From: DATBSL01 sp964561785
Lineage (GTDB): Bacteria; Acidobacteriota; Vicinamibacteria; Fen-336
Direction: 5' to 3'
NCBI GenBank assembly: GCA_964561785.1
Contig: CAZLRF010000012.1
Location: 34,232 to 98,231, forward strand
Length of the DNA: 64,000 nt
The translations under genes were made by a program, and so were the position numbers. Of this stretch, positions 26,582-36,906 are shown in pieces. The notes beneath the pieces are model-generated. The model saw only the letters and a list, made by a program, of their open reading frames with translations, was not told the DNA's origin and searched no databases. Numbering within the stretch: position 1 is the stretch's first letter; every line of letters begins with the position of its first letter.

Positions 26582-27555
26582 CGGTAGAGCACCTCGTGGA
26601 CGGCCTCGACCACCTTCTCGGGCTGGGGGAGGTACGCCTTCTCGAGCATGCGGGAGTACGGCATGGGCACGTCGGCCGCGGTCACCCGGAGGACCGGGGC
26701 GTCGAGGTCGTCGAAGCACTCGCGCTGGACCCGGTCGGCGATCTCCGCGCCGAAGCCGGCGTAGCGCCAGCCCTCCTCGACCACCACGCAGCGGTTCGTC
26801 TTGCGGACCGAGTCGAAGACGAGGTCCTCGTCGAGAGGGCGCAGGGTGCGGGGATCCACCACCTCCGCCTCGATCCCGTCCCTGGCCAGCAGCTCCGCCG
26901 CCTGCAGGGCGAACTGCACGGAGCGGCTCCACGCCACGATCGTCGCGTCCTTGCCCACCCGCTTCACTTCGCCCAGGCCGAGCGGGATCGTGAACTCCTC
27001 CTCGGGCACCTCGCCCTTGAGGTTGTACAGCACCTCGTTCTCCATGAAGATGACCGGGTTGTCGTCCCGGATCGCGCTCTTCAGGAGGCCCTTCGCGTCC
27101 TTCGGGGTGGAGGGCATCACCACCACGAGACCGGGCACGTGGGCGTACCAGCTCTCGAGGGCCTGCGAGTGCTGGGCCGCCACCTGCGCCGCCGCCCCCG
27201 AGGGACCGCGCATGACCATGGGGCAGCGGATCTGCCCGCCCGACATGTAGCGGTACTTGGCGGCGTGGTTCACGATCTGGTCGAGGGCCAGGATCGAGAA
27301 GTTGAACGTCATCATCTCGGCGATCGGCCGCATGCCCACGAAAGCCGCGCCGACCGCCACGCCCGCGATCGCCTCCTCGGCGATCGGCGTGTCGCGCACC
27401 CGCCACTCCCCGAACTCCTGGAGCAGCCCCTGGGTGACCTTGTAGGCGCCCTGGTACTGGCCGACCTCCTCGCCGAGCAGAAACACCGAGGGGTCCCTCC
27501 GCATCTCCTCCCGCATGGCCTGGTTGAGGGCCTCGCGCATCGTGATGAGCGCCAT
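26578..27555 (-). CDS. pdhB: Pyruvate dehydrogenase E1 component, beta subunit
   Basis: 325 residues, standard for the heterotetrameric E1 beta subunit. The N-terminus shows ITMREALNQAMREEM...VFLLGEEVGQYQGAYKVTQGL, followed by DTPIAEEAIAGVAVGAAFVGMRPIAEMMTFNF and the central GPSGAAAQVAAQHSQALESWYAHVPGLVVVMPSTP. The C-terminal transketolase domain ends PVLRVTAADVPMPYSRMLEK. With E1 alpha it decarboxylates pyruvate and acetylates the lipoyl arm of E2. It lies 2 bp after pdhA and overlaps pdhC. Confidence 0.96.
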
Positions 27556-27557
27556 GA

Positions 27558-28640
27558 TCAGCCCTCCACCTTCGCCGGGGCAGCCTTCTCCTGCCAGGCC
27601 GGGAAGCTCTCCGGCACGCGGTCCTCCTTCGTGGCCGCGCGCCAGGCGGGGTCCCTGTCTGCGGCCTTGTGGTGGACGTAGGGCGAGCGCACGTAGACGT
27701 CTTCGTAGAGCGTCTCCGGCGCCGGCCAGGGGCTCTGGTCGGCGAAGCGCACCGCGTCGGCCACCTGGGCGAGCACGTCCTTGTCCATGGCCTCGAGCTC
27801 GGCCTCCGTCACCCCGTGCTGGTCCTCGATCAGCTTGCCGAAGCGCAGGATCGGGTCGTAGCGCATCATCTCCTCGACCTCCTCCTTCGTCCGGTACTTG
27901 CCGGGGTCGGACATCGAGTGGCCCCGGTAGCGGTAGGTCTCGACCTCCAGCAGCGTCGGCCGCTTCTCGGTGCGGGCCCGGTCGACCGCCTCGCGCAGGG
28001 CCTCGGTCACGGTCGGGAGGTCCATGCCGTCGACGTCGCGGCGCGGGATCCCGTAGGCGCTGCCCCGCTGATACAGATCCTTGACCGAGGAGGCGCGGTC
28101 GAGCGACGTGCCCATGCCGTAGCGGTTGTTCTCGATGACGTAGACGACGGGCAGGCCCCAGAGCGCGCTCACGTTCAAGGCCTCGTGGAACGCCCCCTCG
28201 TTGACCGCGCCGTCGCCGAAGAAGCAGAGCACGACCTGGTCCGTCCCCCGCAGACGGATCGCATAGCCCATGCCCGCCGCGACCGGCAGGTGGCCGCCCA
28301 CGATGCCGTCCCCGCCGAAGTTCCCGGCGGGCACGTCGTAGAAGTGCATGCTGCCGCCCTTGCCGCGGCTGATCCCGCCGATCCGGCCGTAGAGCTCCGC
28401 CATGAGCGGGCGCGGATCGGTGCCGCGGGCGAGGGCGTAGCCGTGGTCCCGGTACGAGGTGATGAAGTAGTCGTCGGGCCGGAGGAGGCTCATCGCGCCC
28501 ACCGCCACCGCCTCCTGGCCGATGTAGAGGTGGAGGAAGCCCCCGATCTTGCCCTCCACGTAGACCTGGGCGCAGCGTTCCTCGAACCGCCGGATGAGGA
28601 GCATCGCCCGGTACTGCTTCAGTGCCTCGTCTCTGGTCAT
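27558..28640 (-). CDS. pdhA: Pyruvate dehydrogenase E1 component, alpha subunit
   Basis: 360 residues. The thiamine diphosphate motif is GDGAVNEGAFHEALN...ENNRYGMGT. Other signatures are RRFEERCAQVYVEGKIGGFLHLYIGQEA, the SRGKGGSMHFYD segment and the phosphorylation-loop-like YRYRGHSMSDPGKYRT. The first gene of the pdhABC operon. The start MTRDEALKQY at 28640 is chosen because it fits the family and lies behind a purine-rich GGGGAGAAG; a Met 24 codons upstream would overlap the promoter. Confidence 0.95.
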   Translation of the reverse strand: MTRDEALKQYRAMLLIRRFEERCAQVYVEGKIGGFLHLYIGQEAVAVGAMSLLRPDDYFITSYRDHGYALARGTDPRPLMAELYGRIGGISRGKGGSMHFYDVPAGNFGGDGIVGGHLPVAAGMGYAIRLRGTDQVVLCFFGDGAVNEGAFHEALNVSALWGLPVVYVIENNRYGMGTSLDRASSVKDLYQRGSAYGIPRRDVDGMDLPTVTEALREAVDRARTEKRPTLLEVETYRYRGHSMSDPGKYRTKEEVEEMMRYDPILRFGKLIEDQHGVTEAELEAMDKDVLAQVADAVRFADQSPWPAPETLYEDVYVRSPYVHHKAADRDPAWRAATKEDRVPESFPAWQEKAAPAKVEG

Positions 28641-28683
28641 TCTCTGCCGCTTCTCCCCGCGCCGCCCGTCGGACGAAACTCCA

Positions 28684-28712
28684 TTTCTACTGTGGATTAC
28701 ACCGTGCGTCAA
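28684..28712 (-). promoter_or_regulatory. Promoter of the pdhABC operon
   Basis: Minus strand TTGACG (28712-28707), 17 bp, TAGAAA (28689-28684). The predicted start near 28677 gives a leader of about 37 nt before the pdhA ATG, containing its ribosome-binding site. Confidence 0.65.
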
Positions 28713-28731
28713 CGTTTCACGGGCCGCGCTC

Positions 28732-29664
28732 TCACCACAGCCAGACGACCGCGATGGCGGAAAGGGCGAGCCCGAGCAGCAGCATGCCGACGAGGGACAC
28801 CGCGAACGTGGCGTCGGAGGTCCCTCCGCCCTGCCGGCCGTCGAAGGCGGCCTTGACCTCCGGGCGGCTCGCGTAGAGCAGCACGGTCGCCGAGGCGAGC
28901 GTGAACGGGCACACGAGCAGCCCGATCGCGGCGGCGGCGATCTGGAGGTGGCGCGCCCAGGGCGCGAGCGAGCGCAGGCCGAGGGCCATGGTCGTTCCGA
29001 GGCCGGCGAGCGCGAAGCTCGCCGGCACGGCGACGGCCCAGGCGAGGACGCCGCCGGTCCTCCCGGCGAGGACGAGGACGGCCGCCACCGAGGCGGGCAC
29101 GAAGAGCGCCCACAGGACGGCGAGGACGGTCACGGTCGCCGGCCGGGGCGGCGGGGTCGGCCGGCGCCGGGGCGCGGTCGGTTCCCGCGAGGTGACCGGC
29201 GGCGCCGGGCGGCGGGCGGGCGGGACCGGGGCGGGCCGAGCCGTCGGCGGGGCGGACGATGGCGGGGGAGGTGACGCGACGGGGGGCCCGACCTCGGAGA
29301 GCGGACCCACCGGTGTCGGCTCCGCGCCCTCGGAGAGACGCAGGTCGAGGTCCTCGGCGGCGACGACGACGGTCTCACCCACCTCGGCCAGCAGCTTCAC
29401 GTGAACGTCCCCGAGCCGCAGGGTGTCGCCGGGCCGGAGCAGGGCCCGCTCGACGCGCCGGCCGTTCAGGAACACTCCGTTCGCGCTGTCCGAGTCGCGC
29501 ACCGCGATGCCCTCGGGCCCCTCCTCCACCACCGCGTGCCGGCGCGAGCACTTCGCGTCGTTGAGCACGACGTCGCAGCCCGGGTCGCGCCCGAGGACGG
29601 CGACGCTGCCGGGCAGCTCCACCTCGTGGGTGGTGCCGCCCTTGTAGGAGATCTCGAACCTCAT
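28732..29664 (-). CDS. FHA domain membrane protein
   Basis: 310 residues. Residues about 20-95 form an FHA phosphothreonine-binding domain with the key residues in place: GR26 in VLGRDPGC, SRRH (40-43) and the N-G pairs of SANGVFLNGRRV. A Pro-rich linker (about 120-170) follows and then four membrane helices (ATVTVLAVLWALFVPA, VLAWAVAVPASFALAG, ILQ-type third helix, VSLVGMLLLGLALSAIAVVW). It is probably a membrane sensor or adaptor recognising a phosphorylated protein; no kinase gene is in the window. Its 3' end lies 20 bp before the pdhA -35 box. Confidence 0.85.
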   Translation of the reverse strand: MRFEISYKGGTTHEVELPGSVAVLGRDPGCDVVLNDAKCSRRHAVVEEGPEGIAVRDSDSANGVFLNGRRVERALLRPGDTLRLGDVHVKLLAEVGETVVVAAEDLDLRLSEGAEPTPVGPLSEVGPPVASPPPPSSAPPTARPAPVPPARRPAPPVTSREPTAPRRRPTPPPRPATVTVLAVLWALFVPASVAAVLVLAGRTGGVLAWAVAVPASFALAGLGTTMALGLRSLAPWARHLQIAAAAIGLLVCPFTLASATVLLYASRPEVKAAFDGRQGGGTSDATFAVSLVGMLLLGLALSAIAVVWLW

Positions 29665-29696
29665 GGGTGTCGTCCGTCCCGAGCCGGGAGCGAGCG

Positions 29697-29705
29697 ATTG
29701 TACCA
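29697..29705 (-). promoter_or_regulatory. Extended -10 promoter of the FHA gene
   Basis: Minus strand TGGTACAAT, a TGn-TAnnnT element; start near 29690, leader about 26 nt. It is divergent from the NAD-GDH gene, for which TAGGAT at 29744-29749 is a weak candidate -10. Confidence 0.45.
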
Positions 29706-29791
29706 GCCCCCCGGGAGGCTCGACTTCCTCCCCGGGGGGCGGTTAGGATCGCCCGAGGCCGCCCGAGGCGGCCCGCACAGGGAGCGACCTC

Positions 29792-32700
29792 ATGGTGCAC
29801 GGCGATCCGCAACAGCGCTCCGCCCGTCTCGCGGAGGTCTTGGGCATCCTGGAGCGGGAGGCGGCGCCGGAGGACCGGGCGCTCCTCCTCTCGCTCGCGC
29901 CGGTCCTGTTCGCCGGCATGCCGGCCCGGCTGGCCCTGGAGCAGAGGCCGTCGGTGGTCGCTGCGCGCCTCGCTCGCCACTTTCGGTTCATCGCGCGCGA
30001 GATGCCCCCCGGCCATCAGCTCTTCAAGGGGCTCCCGGGGCTCCACGTCTGCGTGCGCAACCCCTCGGAGGCCGAGGCCCGCGCTCTCGGGGGCGGGGAG
30101 GGCCTGCCCCTCGAAACCACGATCGTCGAGACCCATACTCCGGACCGGCCCTTCATCTTCGACAGTGTGAAGAACTACCTCCAGAAGGCCGGGCTGCGGG
30201 TCTACTCCGCGATCCACCCCATCTTCACGGTCCGCCGCCAGTGGGAGCGCATCGTCGCCCTCGGCGACGCCCAGGACGAGGGGAGCCGGGAGAGCTACTG
30301 CTTCTTCCAGATCGAGCCGCTCGCGAGTCGCGAGCGGCTGCGGCGCGTGGAGCACGAGATCTACTCGCTGCTCAAGGCGGTCTTCCTCGCCGTCGACGAC
30401 TTCGAGGACATGAGGCGCGCCTGCCGCGAGCTCGTGCCGCGCCTGCGCAGCCGCCGGGGCGACGCCGCCGAGCTCGCCACCGCCCGGGGCTTCCTCGAGT
30501 GGCTCCTCGAGGAGAACTACATCTTCATGGGCACCGTGTCCTACGCGGTGGGCCCCGACGGGACGCTCAACCGGGTGGACGAGACCGCGAACGGCTCGTT
30601 CACCGATCCGACCCTGCTCCCGGTCGTCTTTCCGGGGGTGGTCGAGCACGTCGAGTCCCACCTCCATCCCCAGCCCGCCGACGAGCGGATCCTGGACCTC
30701 GACTTCTGCGCGAGCGCCTCCGCGATCTACCACCTCGACCCGATCGAGGACCTCACCGTGCGCGAGTGGGGCGAGGACGGGAAGCTGCGCGCGCTCACGC
30801 TCCTGCTCGGCCGCTTCGCGCGGGGCGCCTTCGCCCAGCGCGCCGACCGCATCCCGCTGCTCCGGGAGAAGGAGGAGCGCCTTCTCGCCCGCTGCGGCGC
30901 CATCCCCGGCTCGCACGTGTGGCGCGAGACGCGTGCGACCTTCAACCACTTTCCGAAGACCGACCTGTTCTACGCCGACTCCGCGGACCTCGAGCGCATC
31001 ATCCAGCGCATCGTCCACGTCGCGAGCGACGACGAGGTGGTGGTCGAGGGCCGCAAGGGCGCGGGCTACGAGGCGCTGTACGTGGCCTTCTCCCGCCTGC
31101 GCTACGCCTACCAGGTCGAGGCCGCGCTGCGGCGGGCCCTCGCCGACGCGTTCGGCCCCGTCGCATTCGCGACCTCCGTCGACTGCGGCCCGGTGACCCT
31201 CCTCATCTTCTACTTCGACTCCCATCAGCTCGAGCGCCCGGTGGACCTCGACGAGGCCCGCCGGCTCACGGAGCCCCTCGTGACCTCGTGGGAAGACCGG
31301 GTGGCGTCCGCCCTCGAGAGGGCGTTCGGCGAGCGCGAGGGCCGGCGGCTGTTCGTGCGCTACGTGACCCCCGAGTCGCGCAGCGGCCTCTACCGCGAGG
31401 TCACGCGGCCCGAGCAGGTGGTCGAGGACCTGAGGATGATGGAGCGCCTCGAGAGCCGTCTGGAGGCGCGGGTGGAGGCACGGACGGCGGGGGGGGCATC
31501 CGTGCAGCTCCTCTCGGTCCGCTCGCTCGACCTGACCGACATCCTCAAGACCATGCAGAACCTCGGCCTCACCGTGACCGAGGAGCTGCGGATCCCGCTC
31601 GCTCTGCCCGAGGGCCGCCGGTGCTTCCTCTACCGCTTCGAGGTGGAGGCGCCGGCCGAGCGGATCGCGGCCCTCCGCCAGGGCGAGGAGCGCTTCGTGG
31701 ACGCGCTGCGAGCCCTCGACGAGGCCCGTGCGACCGACGACCCGCTGAACGGCCTCATCCTCTCGGCCGGCCTCACCTGGCGCGACGTCGAGGTGCTGCG
31801 CACCCTGCGCAACCACCTGCTCCAGATCCGGCCCCACTGGAACGCGGACACCGTCAACGGCGTCCTCGTGCGCAACGCCCCGGCCGCGGGCGCCCTCGTC
31901 CAGGCGTTCGCCGCCCGCTTCGACCCGTCGCTCGCGGGCGACCGGAACGCCGCGGTGGCCGAGGCCGACGCCGGGTTCGACCGCGCCCTCGAGGCGGTGC
32001 GTTCCCTGGCCGAGGACGAGGTCCTGAGGGCCATCGACAACCTTCTCGCTTCGGTCGTCCGCACGAACGCCTACCAGCGCCCGGAGCGCCCGGTCTTCTC
32101 GGTCAAGGTCGACTGCCGGCGTGTCGAGGGGATGCCTTCCCCCCGCCCGATGTACGAGATCTACGTCCACTCGCGACGGCTCGAGGGCATCCACCTGCGC
32201 GGCGGCAAGGTCGCCCGGGGCGGGATCCGCTGGTCGGACCGGCACGACGACTTCCGCACCGAGATCCTGGGCCTGATGAAGGCCCAGATGGTCAAGAACG
32301 CGGTCATCGTGCCGGTGGGCTCGAAGGGGGGCTTCGTCCTGAAGGGCGACGTGCCGCCGCGGCCGGCCCTCGACGAGTACCTCATCGACCGCTACCGCGA
32401 GTTCGTCTCCGGCCTCCTCGACGTGACGGACAACCGCTCGGACGGCACGGTGCTCCACCCGCCCGACGTGGTGCGCCTGGACGGGGACGACCCCTACCTG
32501 GTGGTGGCCGCGGACAAGGGCACCGCGCACCTCTCCGACACCGCGAACCGGGTTTCCGCCCAGTACGGGTTCTGGCTCGGGGACGCGTTCGCTTCGGGGG
32601 GCAGCGCGGGCTACGACCACAAGAAGATGGGCATCACCGCCCGCGGGGCGTGGGAGTGCGTGAAGCACCACTTCCGCAACCTCGGCCGGGACATCCAGAG

Positions 32701-34075
32701 GGAGCCGTTCACGGTGGCGGGCATCGGTGACATGTCGGGGGACGTCTTCGGGAACGGGGTCCTCCTCTCCCGCGCGATCAAGCTCGTGGCCGCCTTCGAC
32801 CACCGGCACATCTTCATCGACCCCGATCCGGACCCGGAGACGAGCTTCCGCGAGCGCGAGCGGCTGTTCTCCCTCGCCCGCTCCACGTGGCGGGACTACG
32901 ACCCGAACCGGCTCAGCCGGGGGGGCGGGATCTACGACCGCTCGGCGAAGGCGATCCCGCTGTCGGCGGAGGCGCGTGCGCTGCTCGACGTGGGGTCCGC
33001 AGACCCGTCGGGTGAAGAGGTGATCCGCAAGATCCTCACCGCGAGGGTGGACCTCCTCTACAACGGCGGGATCGGGACCTACGTCAAGGCGGCCTCGGAG
33101 GACCACGCCGCCGTCGGCGACCGCTCGAACGACCGCGTGCGGGTCGACGGCCGCGAGGTGCGGGCCCGCGTGATCGGCGAGGGGGGCAACCTCGGCCTCA
33201 CCCAGAAGGGCCGGCTCGAGTACTGGGCAGCGGGGGGAATGCTGAACACCGACGCCGTCGACAACTCCGGCGGGGTCGACACCTCCGACCACGAGGTCAA
33301 CATCAAGATCCTCCTCGACATGCTGGTCAAGAAGGGCCTCGTGAAGGGGCGCGAGGAGCGCAACCGCATCCTCGCCGAGATGGCCGACGACGTGGCCGCC
33401 CTCGTCCTGGGCGACAACGCCGGGCAGGCGCTGTGCCTCACCCTCGACACCGCGCGCAGCGCGCGGCGCTACGAGGAGTTCGTGTCGCTCGTCGACGACA
33501 TGGCGGGGGCGGGCCTCCTCAGCCGGGCCGACGAGTCCGTCCCGACGAGGGACGAGCTGCTGGCGAGCCCGCAGCGCGACCGCGGGCTTCCCCGGCCCCT
33601 GCTCTGCGTGCTGCTCGGCTACTCGAAGATGTCCGCCTTCCAGCTCCTGCTGGAGACGGACTTCCCCGACAGCCCGGCCGGCCGGCCGTTCCTCGACGGC
33701 TACTTCCCGCGCCTGCTTCGCGAGCGCTTCGCCGAGCACTTCCAGGACCACGTGCTGCGCAGGGAGATCGTGGCCACCGGGGCCGTGAACTACCTCGTCA
33801 ACCGCGGGGGGATCGCGCTTCTGCCTCGGCTCGAGCAGGGGGCGCGAAACGGCATCGGAGAGGCGGTGACGGCGTGGATCGACGCCGACAGGGAGGCCGA
33901 GGCCCAGGCCCTCCGCGACGCGGTTCTCGCCTCCGGCCGCCCGGCGGCGGAGGAGCGAGAGGCGCTGCTCCAGATCGAGGATGCGGTCGAGGCCGCGGCC
34001 GCACAGCGGCTCGAGGGCGGGACGGGCTCCGCGATGGGTGCCCTCGCCGAGATCCGGAGCCGGCTCGGCCTCTGA
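29792..34075 (+). CDS. gdhB: NAD-specific glutamate dehydrogenase, large type
   Basis: 1427 residues, somewhat shorter than the usual about 1600 of the Bac_GDH family (PF05088). ATG start with GGGAG upstream. N-terminal regulatory part: THTPDRPFIFDSVKNYLQKAGL, FLEWLLEENYIFMG, and PKTDLFYADSADLERIIQRIV. The catalytic part begins about residue 790 with HLRGGKVARGGIRWSDRHDDFRTEILGLMKAQMVKNAVIVP, then TANRVSAQYGFWLGDAFASGGSAGYDHKKMGITARGAWE, and VIGEGGNLGLTQKGR. It oxidises glutamate to 2-oxoglutarate. Two further, unrelated-size glutamate dehydrogenases lie 10-15 kb downstream. Confidence 0.93.
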   Translation: MVHGDPQQRSARLAEVLGILEREAAPEDRALLLSLAPVLFAGMPARLALEQRPSVVAARLARHFRFIAREMPPGHQLFKGLPGLHVCVRNPSEAEARALGGGEGLPLETTIVETHTPDRPFIFDSVKNYLQKAGLRVYSAIHPIFTVRRQWERIVALGDAQDEGSRESYCFFQIEPLASRERLRRVEHEIYSLLKAVFLAVDDFEDMRRACRELVPRLRSRRGDAAELATARGFLEWLLEENYIFMGTVSYAVGPDGTLNRVDETANGSFTDPTLLPVVFPGVVEHVESHLHPQPADERILDLDFCASASAIYHLDPIEDLTVREWGEDGKLRALTLLLGRFARGAFAQRADRIPLLREKEERLLARCGAIPGSHVWRETRATFNHFPKTDLFYADSADLERIIQRIVHVASDDEVVVEGRKGAGYEALYVAFSRLRYAYQVEAALRRALADAFGPVAFATSVDCGPVTLLIFYFDSHQLERPVDLDEARRLTEPLVTSWEDRVASALERAFGEREGRRLFVRYVTPESRSGLYREVTRPEQVVEDLRMMERLESRLEARVEARTAGGASVQLLSVRSLDLTDILKTMQNLGLTVTEELRIPLALPEGRRCFLYRFEVEAPAERIAALRQGEERFVDALRALDEARATDDPLNGLILSAGLTWRDVEVLRTLRNHLLQIRPHWNADTVNGVLVRNAPAAGALVQAFAARFDPSLAGDRNAAVAEADAGFDRALEAVRSLAEDEVLRAIDNLLASVVRTNAYQRPERPVFSVKVDCRRVEGMPSPRPMYEIYVHSRRLEGIHLRGGKVARGGIRWSDRHDDFRTEILGLMKAQMVKNAVIVPVGSKGGFVLKGDVPPRPALDEYLIDRYREFVSGLLDVTDNRSDGTVLHPPDVVRLDGDDPYLVVAADKGTAHLSDTANRVSAQYGFWLGDAFASGGSAGYDHKKMGITARGAWECVKHHFRNLGRDIQREPFTVAGIGDMSGDVFGNGVLLSRAIKLVAAFDHRHIFIDPDPDPETSFRERERLFSLARSTWRDYDPNRLSRGGGIYDRSAKAIPLSAEARALLDVGSADPSGEEVIRKILTARVDLLYNGGIGTYVKAASEDHAAVGDRSNDRVRVDGREVRARVIGEGGNLGLTQKGRLEYWAAGGMLNTDAVDNSGGVDTSDHEVNIKILLDMLVKKGLVKGREERNRILAEMADDVAALVLGDNAGQALCLTLDTARSARRYEEFVSLVDDMAGAGLLSRADESVPTRDELLASPQRDRGLPRPLLCVLLGYSKMSAFQLLLETDFPDSPAGRPFLDGYFPRLLRERFAEHFQDHVLRREIVATGAVNYLVNRGGIALLPRLEQGARNGIGEAVTAWIDADREAEAQALRDAVLASGRPAAEEREALLQIEDAVEAAAAQRLEGGTGSAMGALAEIRSRLGL

Positions 34076-34086
34076 ACGGACCGCGC

Positions 34087-36906
34087 GTGACGGCCAGCCT
34101 CTGCGGGGCGTTCCTGCTGTCGGGCGTCGCCGCTCTCCTCTTCGAGTCGCTGTGGTTCCGCCTAGCGGGGCTCGCTCTCGGGAACGGGGTGTGGGCCTCC
34201 GCCACGGTGCTCGCGAGCTTCATGGCGGGGCTCGCGCTCGGCAACCTCGTCGCCGCGCGGCACGGGGAGCGCGTCGTGCGCCCGCTCCGCGCGTACGCAG
34301 CGCTCGAGGCGGCGGTGGCCGTGACGGGGGTCGGCCTCGTGCTGGGGCTCCCGGCGGCGGCGGCGGGCCTCGGACCGGCCCTCGGCCCCCTGCGGGAGTC
34401 TCCCCCCCTGCTCCACGCGGCCCGCGGGGCGCTCGCGTTCGCCCTCATGCTGCTGCCGGCCACCGCCCTGGGAACGACGCTCCCGCTGCTCGCGCGCGCC
34501 CTCGCGCGCGACGACGCGCGATTCGGCGTGGCGCTCGGGAGGCTGTACGGCTCGAACACCCTGGGCGGCGTGGCGGGAGCCGTGGCCGGGGAGGCATGGC
34601 TCGTCCCTCGCCTCGGCCTCTCGGGCACGGCGGCCGTCGCCGCCCTCCTCAACCTCACGGCGGCGGCGGTGGCCTTGCGGATCGATCGGCCCGTGCCCGC
34701 CCGCTCGAGCCCCCCCGGCCCGGGGGCGCTCTGGCGGACGCCGCGCGCCGCTCGTCTCCTCGTCGCCGCCTTCCTCGGGGGCGGCATCCTCCTCGCCCTC
34801 GAGGTGGTGTGGTTCCGCCTCCTGCAGATGTTCGTCTTCGGGACGCAGCTGGCGTTCGCCCTGATGCTCGCGGCGGTGCTCGCGGGGATCGGCGCCGGGG
34901 GTCTGCTGGCCGCCGCGTGGCTGCGCAGGCGCCCGGGGGCCGCCGCCGCGCTGCCCGCGGTCGCGCTCGCCGCCGGCATCGCGACGATCCTCGCCTACGC
35001 CGCGCTCGAGCCCTGGCGGGTGCCCGCGCTCGCGGCCCGCGACGAGGTCGTCAAGACGGTCTGGCTCGCGCTCGCCCTGGTCCTGCCCACCTCGCTCGCC
35101 TCGGGCCTCCTCTTCACGCTGCTCGGCGCCGCGCTGCGGGCCGAGGTCGACGGCGCCGCCGGCGCGGCGGGCCTGCTGACGCTGGCGAACACGTTGGGGG
35201 CCGCTCTCGGGGCGCCCTTGGCCGGTCTCGTCCTGCTGGGCTCGCTCGGGGCCGAGCGCTCCGTGCTCGCCCTCGCCCTCGCCTACGCCGCGGCGGCCGC
35301 GGCGCTCGCGCCCTGGGGCCGCGGGGCCGGTCGCCGGGCCCTCGCGGGCGCGGCGGCCGCGCTCGCGCTGTGCGCGGCCCTGTTCCCATTCGGCCTGATG
35401 GAGGGCCGCTTCGTGCGGGGGCTCATGAGCCGGCAGGGCGCCGACGGCTCCCGGCTCGTCGCCCTGCGCGAGGGCCTCACGGAGACCGTGCTGCTGCTGC
35501 AGAGGGACTGGGGAGGACGGCCGCTCTACCAGAAGCTCGTGACCAACGCCCACTCGATGACGAGCAGCTACTTCTACGGGCGCCGGTACATGAAGCTGTT
35601 CGCCTGGTGGCCGCTCGCCGTGCGGCCCGGCGCGCGGCGGGCGCTCTTGATCAGCTACGGGATCGGCAACACGGCGGAGGCCCTGGTGCGCTCGCGCTCG
35701 CTCGAGCAGATCGACGTCGTCGACGTCTCGGCGACGATCCTCGGGCTGAGCCCCCTCGTCTTCCGGGGGGGAGCGGGGGACCCGCTGCGTGACCCGCGTG
35801 TGCGCGTGCACGTGGAGGACGGACGCTTCCACCTGCTGTCGGGCCGCGACGCGTACGACGTGATCACGGCGGAGCCGCCGCCGCCGCGAGGCGCCGGGGT
35901 CGTCAACCTCTACACCCTCGAGTACTTCCGCCTCGTGCGCTCGCGGCTGGCCCCCCGCGGCGTGGCCACCCACTGGCTGCCGGTGAACCAGCTCTCCCTC
36001 GCCGATGCGCGCGGGATCGTGAGCGCGTTCTGCTCCGCGTTCGAGGACTGCACGCTGTGGTCCGGGGCGGGGTACGACTGGATGCTCGCCGGCACGAACG
36101 GGCTCGAGGGGCCGGCGGGCGAGGACGGTCTCGCCCGGCCCTGGCGCGAGGACGGCGACGAGCTCCGTGAGCTCGGGATCGAGACCCCGGAGGACCTCGC
36201 CGCGCTGTTCATCGCCGACGCCGATGGCCTGCGGGAGTGGACGGCCGGCGCGCCACCCCTCGCGGACGATCGGCCCGGTCGGCTGTCCTTCTCGGCGCCG
36301 CCTCCGGCCGACGCGGACGCCTTCCGGAGGTTCCAGGACGCGTCGGTCTGCGCCGCCCGCTTCCGCGCGAGCCGGCTCGTGCCCCGCTTCTTCCCGCCCG
36401 GGCTTCGGGAGCGGGCCCTGCCGGCATTCGAGTGGCGCGGGGTGCTCGACCGGGACTACGACGACGGGGCGCGACCGGAAGCCCTCGCCGACCTCTGGGC
36501 GGTCCTCGAGCGCTCGCGCCGGCGCACCCTCCCCCTCCTTCTCCTCGGCAGCGAGCCGAGGGTTTCCGCGATCGCCCGCCTCCGGCACGCGGAGGGACGG
36601 CGTCACCCGATGCTGGCGTTCCACCTGGGGGCGGCGGCGCTTGCCGGGCGCGACTACGAGGGGGCGGCCCGGCTCTTCGAGGAGGCCCGGACGGCCGGGA
36701 CGCAGCCCGGGGGCTTCCACCCCCCGGGGCTCCTTCGCGCGTCGTCGCTCGGGCTCGCCGGGCGGCGCGAGGAAGCGCTCGTCCTCGCTCTGGCTATCGA
36801 CCCCGGCTCGCTGCCCGGCCACGCGCGCCCGTGGCGGGACTGGCTCATCGCCCGCCTGGGGGGCTCCCCCGGAGCCGGCAAGGGCGCGGAGGGCGAGGCG
36901 CCTTGA
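34087..36906 (+). CDS. Spermidine synthase-like polytopic membrane protein
   Basis: 939 residues from a GTG 11 bp after gdhB. The N-terminal about 430 residues form some 12-14 membrane helices in two halves, each starting with a similar motif (LLSGVAALLFESLWFRL; LGGGILLALEVVWFRLL). Next is a spermidine-synthase-like Rossmann domain (about 480-640: LISYGIGNTAEALV, IDVVDVSATILGL, VEDGRFHLLSGRDAYDVITAEPP, TLEYFRLVRSRLAPRGVATHWLPV) and a helical C-terminus with TPR-like character. The catalytic Asp pair of true spermidine synthases is not clearly kept, so a transferase of unknown substrate is likelier. Translation of the phosphoesterase gene starts in its stop codon. Confidence 0.75.
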   Translation: MTASLCGAFLLSGVAALLFESLWFRLAGLALGNGVWASATVLASFMAGLALGNLVAARHGERVVRPLRAYAALEAAVAVTGVGLVLGLPAAAAGLGPALGPLRESPPLLHAARGALAFALMLLPATALGTTLPLLARALARDDARFGVALGRLYGSNTLGGVAGAVAGEAWLVPRLGLSGTAAVAALLNLTAAAVALRIDRPVPARSSPPGPGALWRTPRAARLLVAAFLGGGILLALEVVWFRLLQMFVFGTQLAFALMLAAVLAGIGAGGLLAAAWLRRRPGAAAALPAVALAAGIATILAYAALEPWRVPALAARDEVVKTVWLALALVLPTSLASGLLFTLLGAALRAEVDGAAGAAGLLTLANTLGAALGAPLAGLVLLGSLGAERSVLALALAYAAAAAALAPWGRGAGRRALAGAAAALALCAALFPFGLMEGRFVRGLMSRQGADGSRLVALREGLTETVLLLQRDWGGRPLYQKLVTNAHSMTSSYFYGRRYMKLFAWWPLAVRPGARRALLISYGIGNTAEALVRSRSLEQIDVVDVSATILGLSPLVFRGGAGDPLRDPRVRVHVEDGRFHLLSGRDAYDVITAEPPPPRGAGVVNLYTLEYFRLVRSRLAPRGVATHWLPVNQLSLADARGIVSAFCSAFEDCTLWSGAGYDWMLAGTNGLEGPAGEDGLARPWREDGDELRELGIETPEDLAALFIADADGLREWTAGAPPLADDRPGRLSFSAPPPADADAFRRFQDASVCAARFRASRLVPRFFPPGLRERALPAFEWRGVLDRDYDDGARPEALADLWAVLERSRRRTLPLLLLGSEPRVSAIARLRHAEGRRHPMLAFHLGAAALAGRDYEGAARLFEEARTAGTQPGGFHPPGLLRASSLGLAGRREEALVLALAIDPGSLPGHARPWRDWLIARLGGSPGAGKGAEGEAP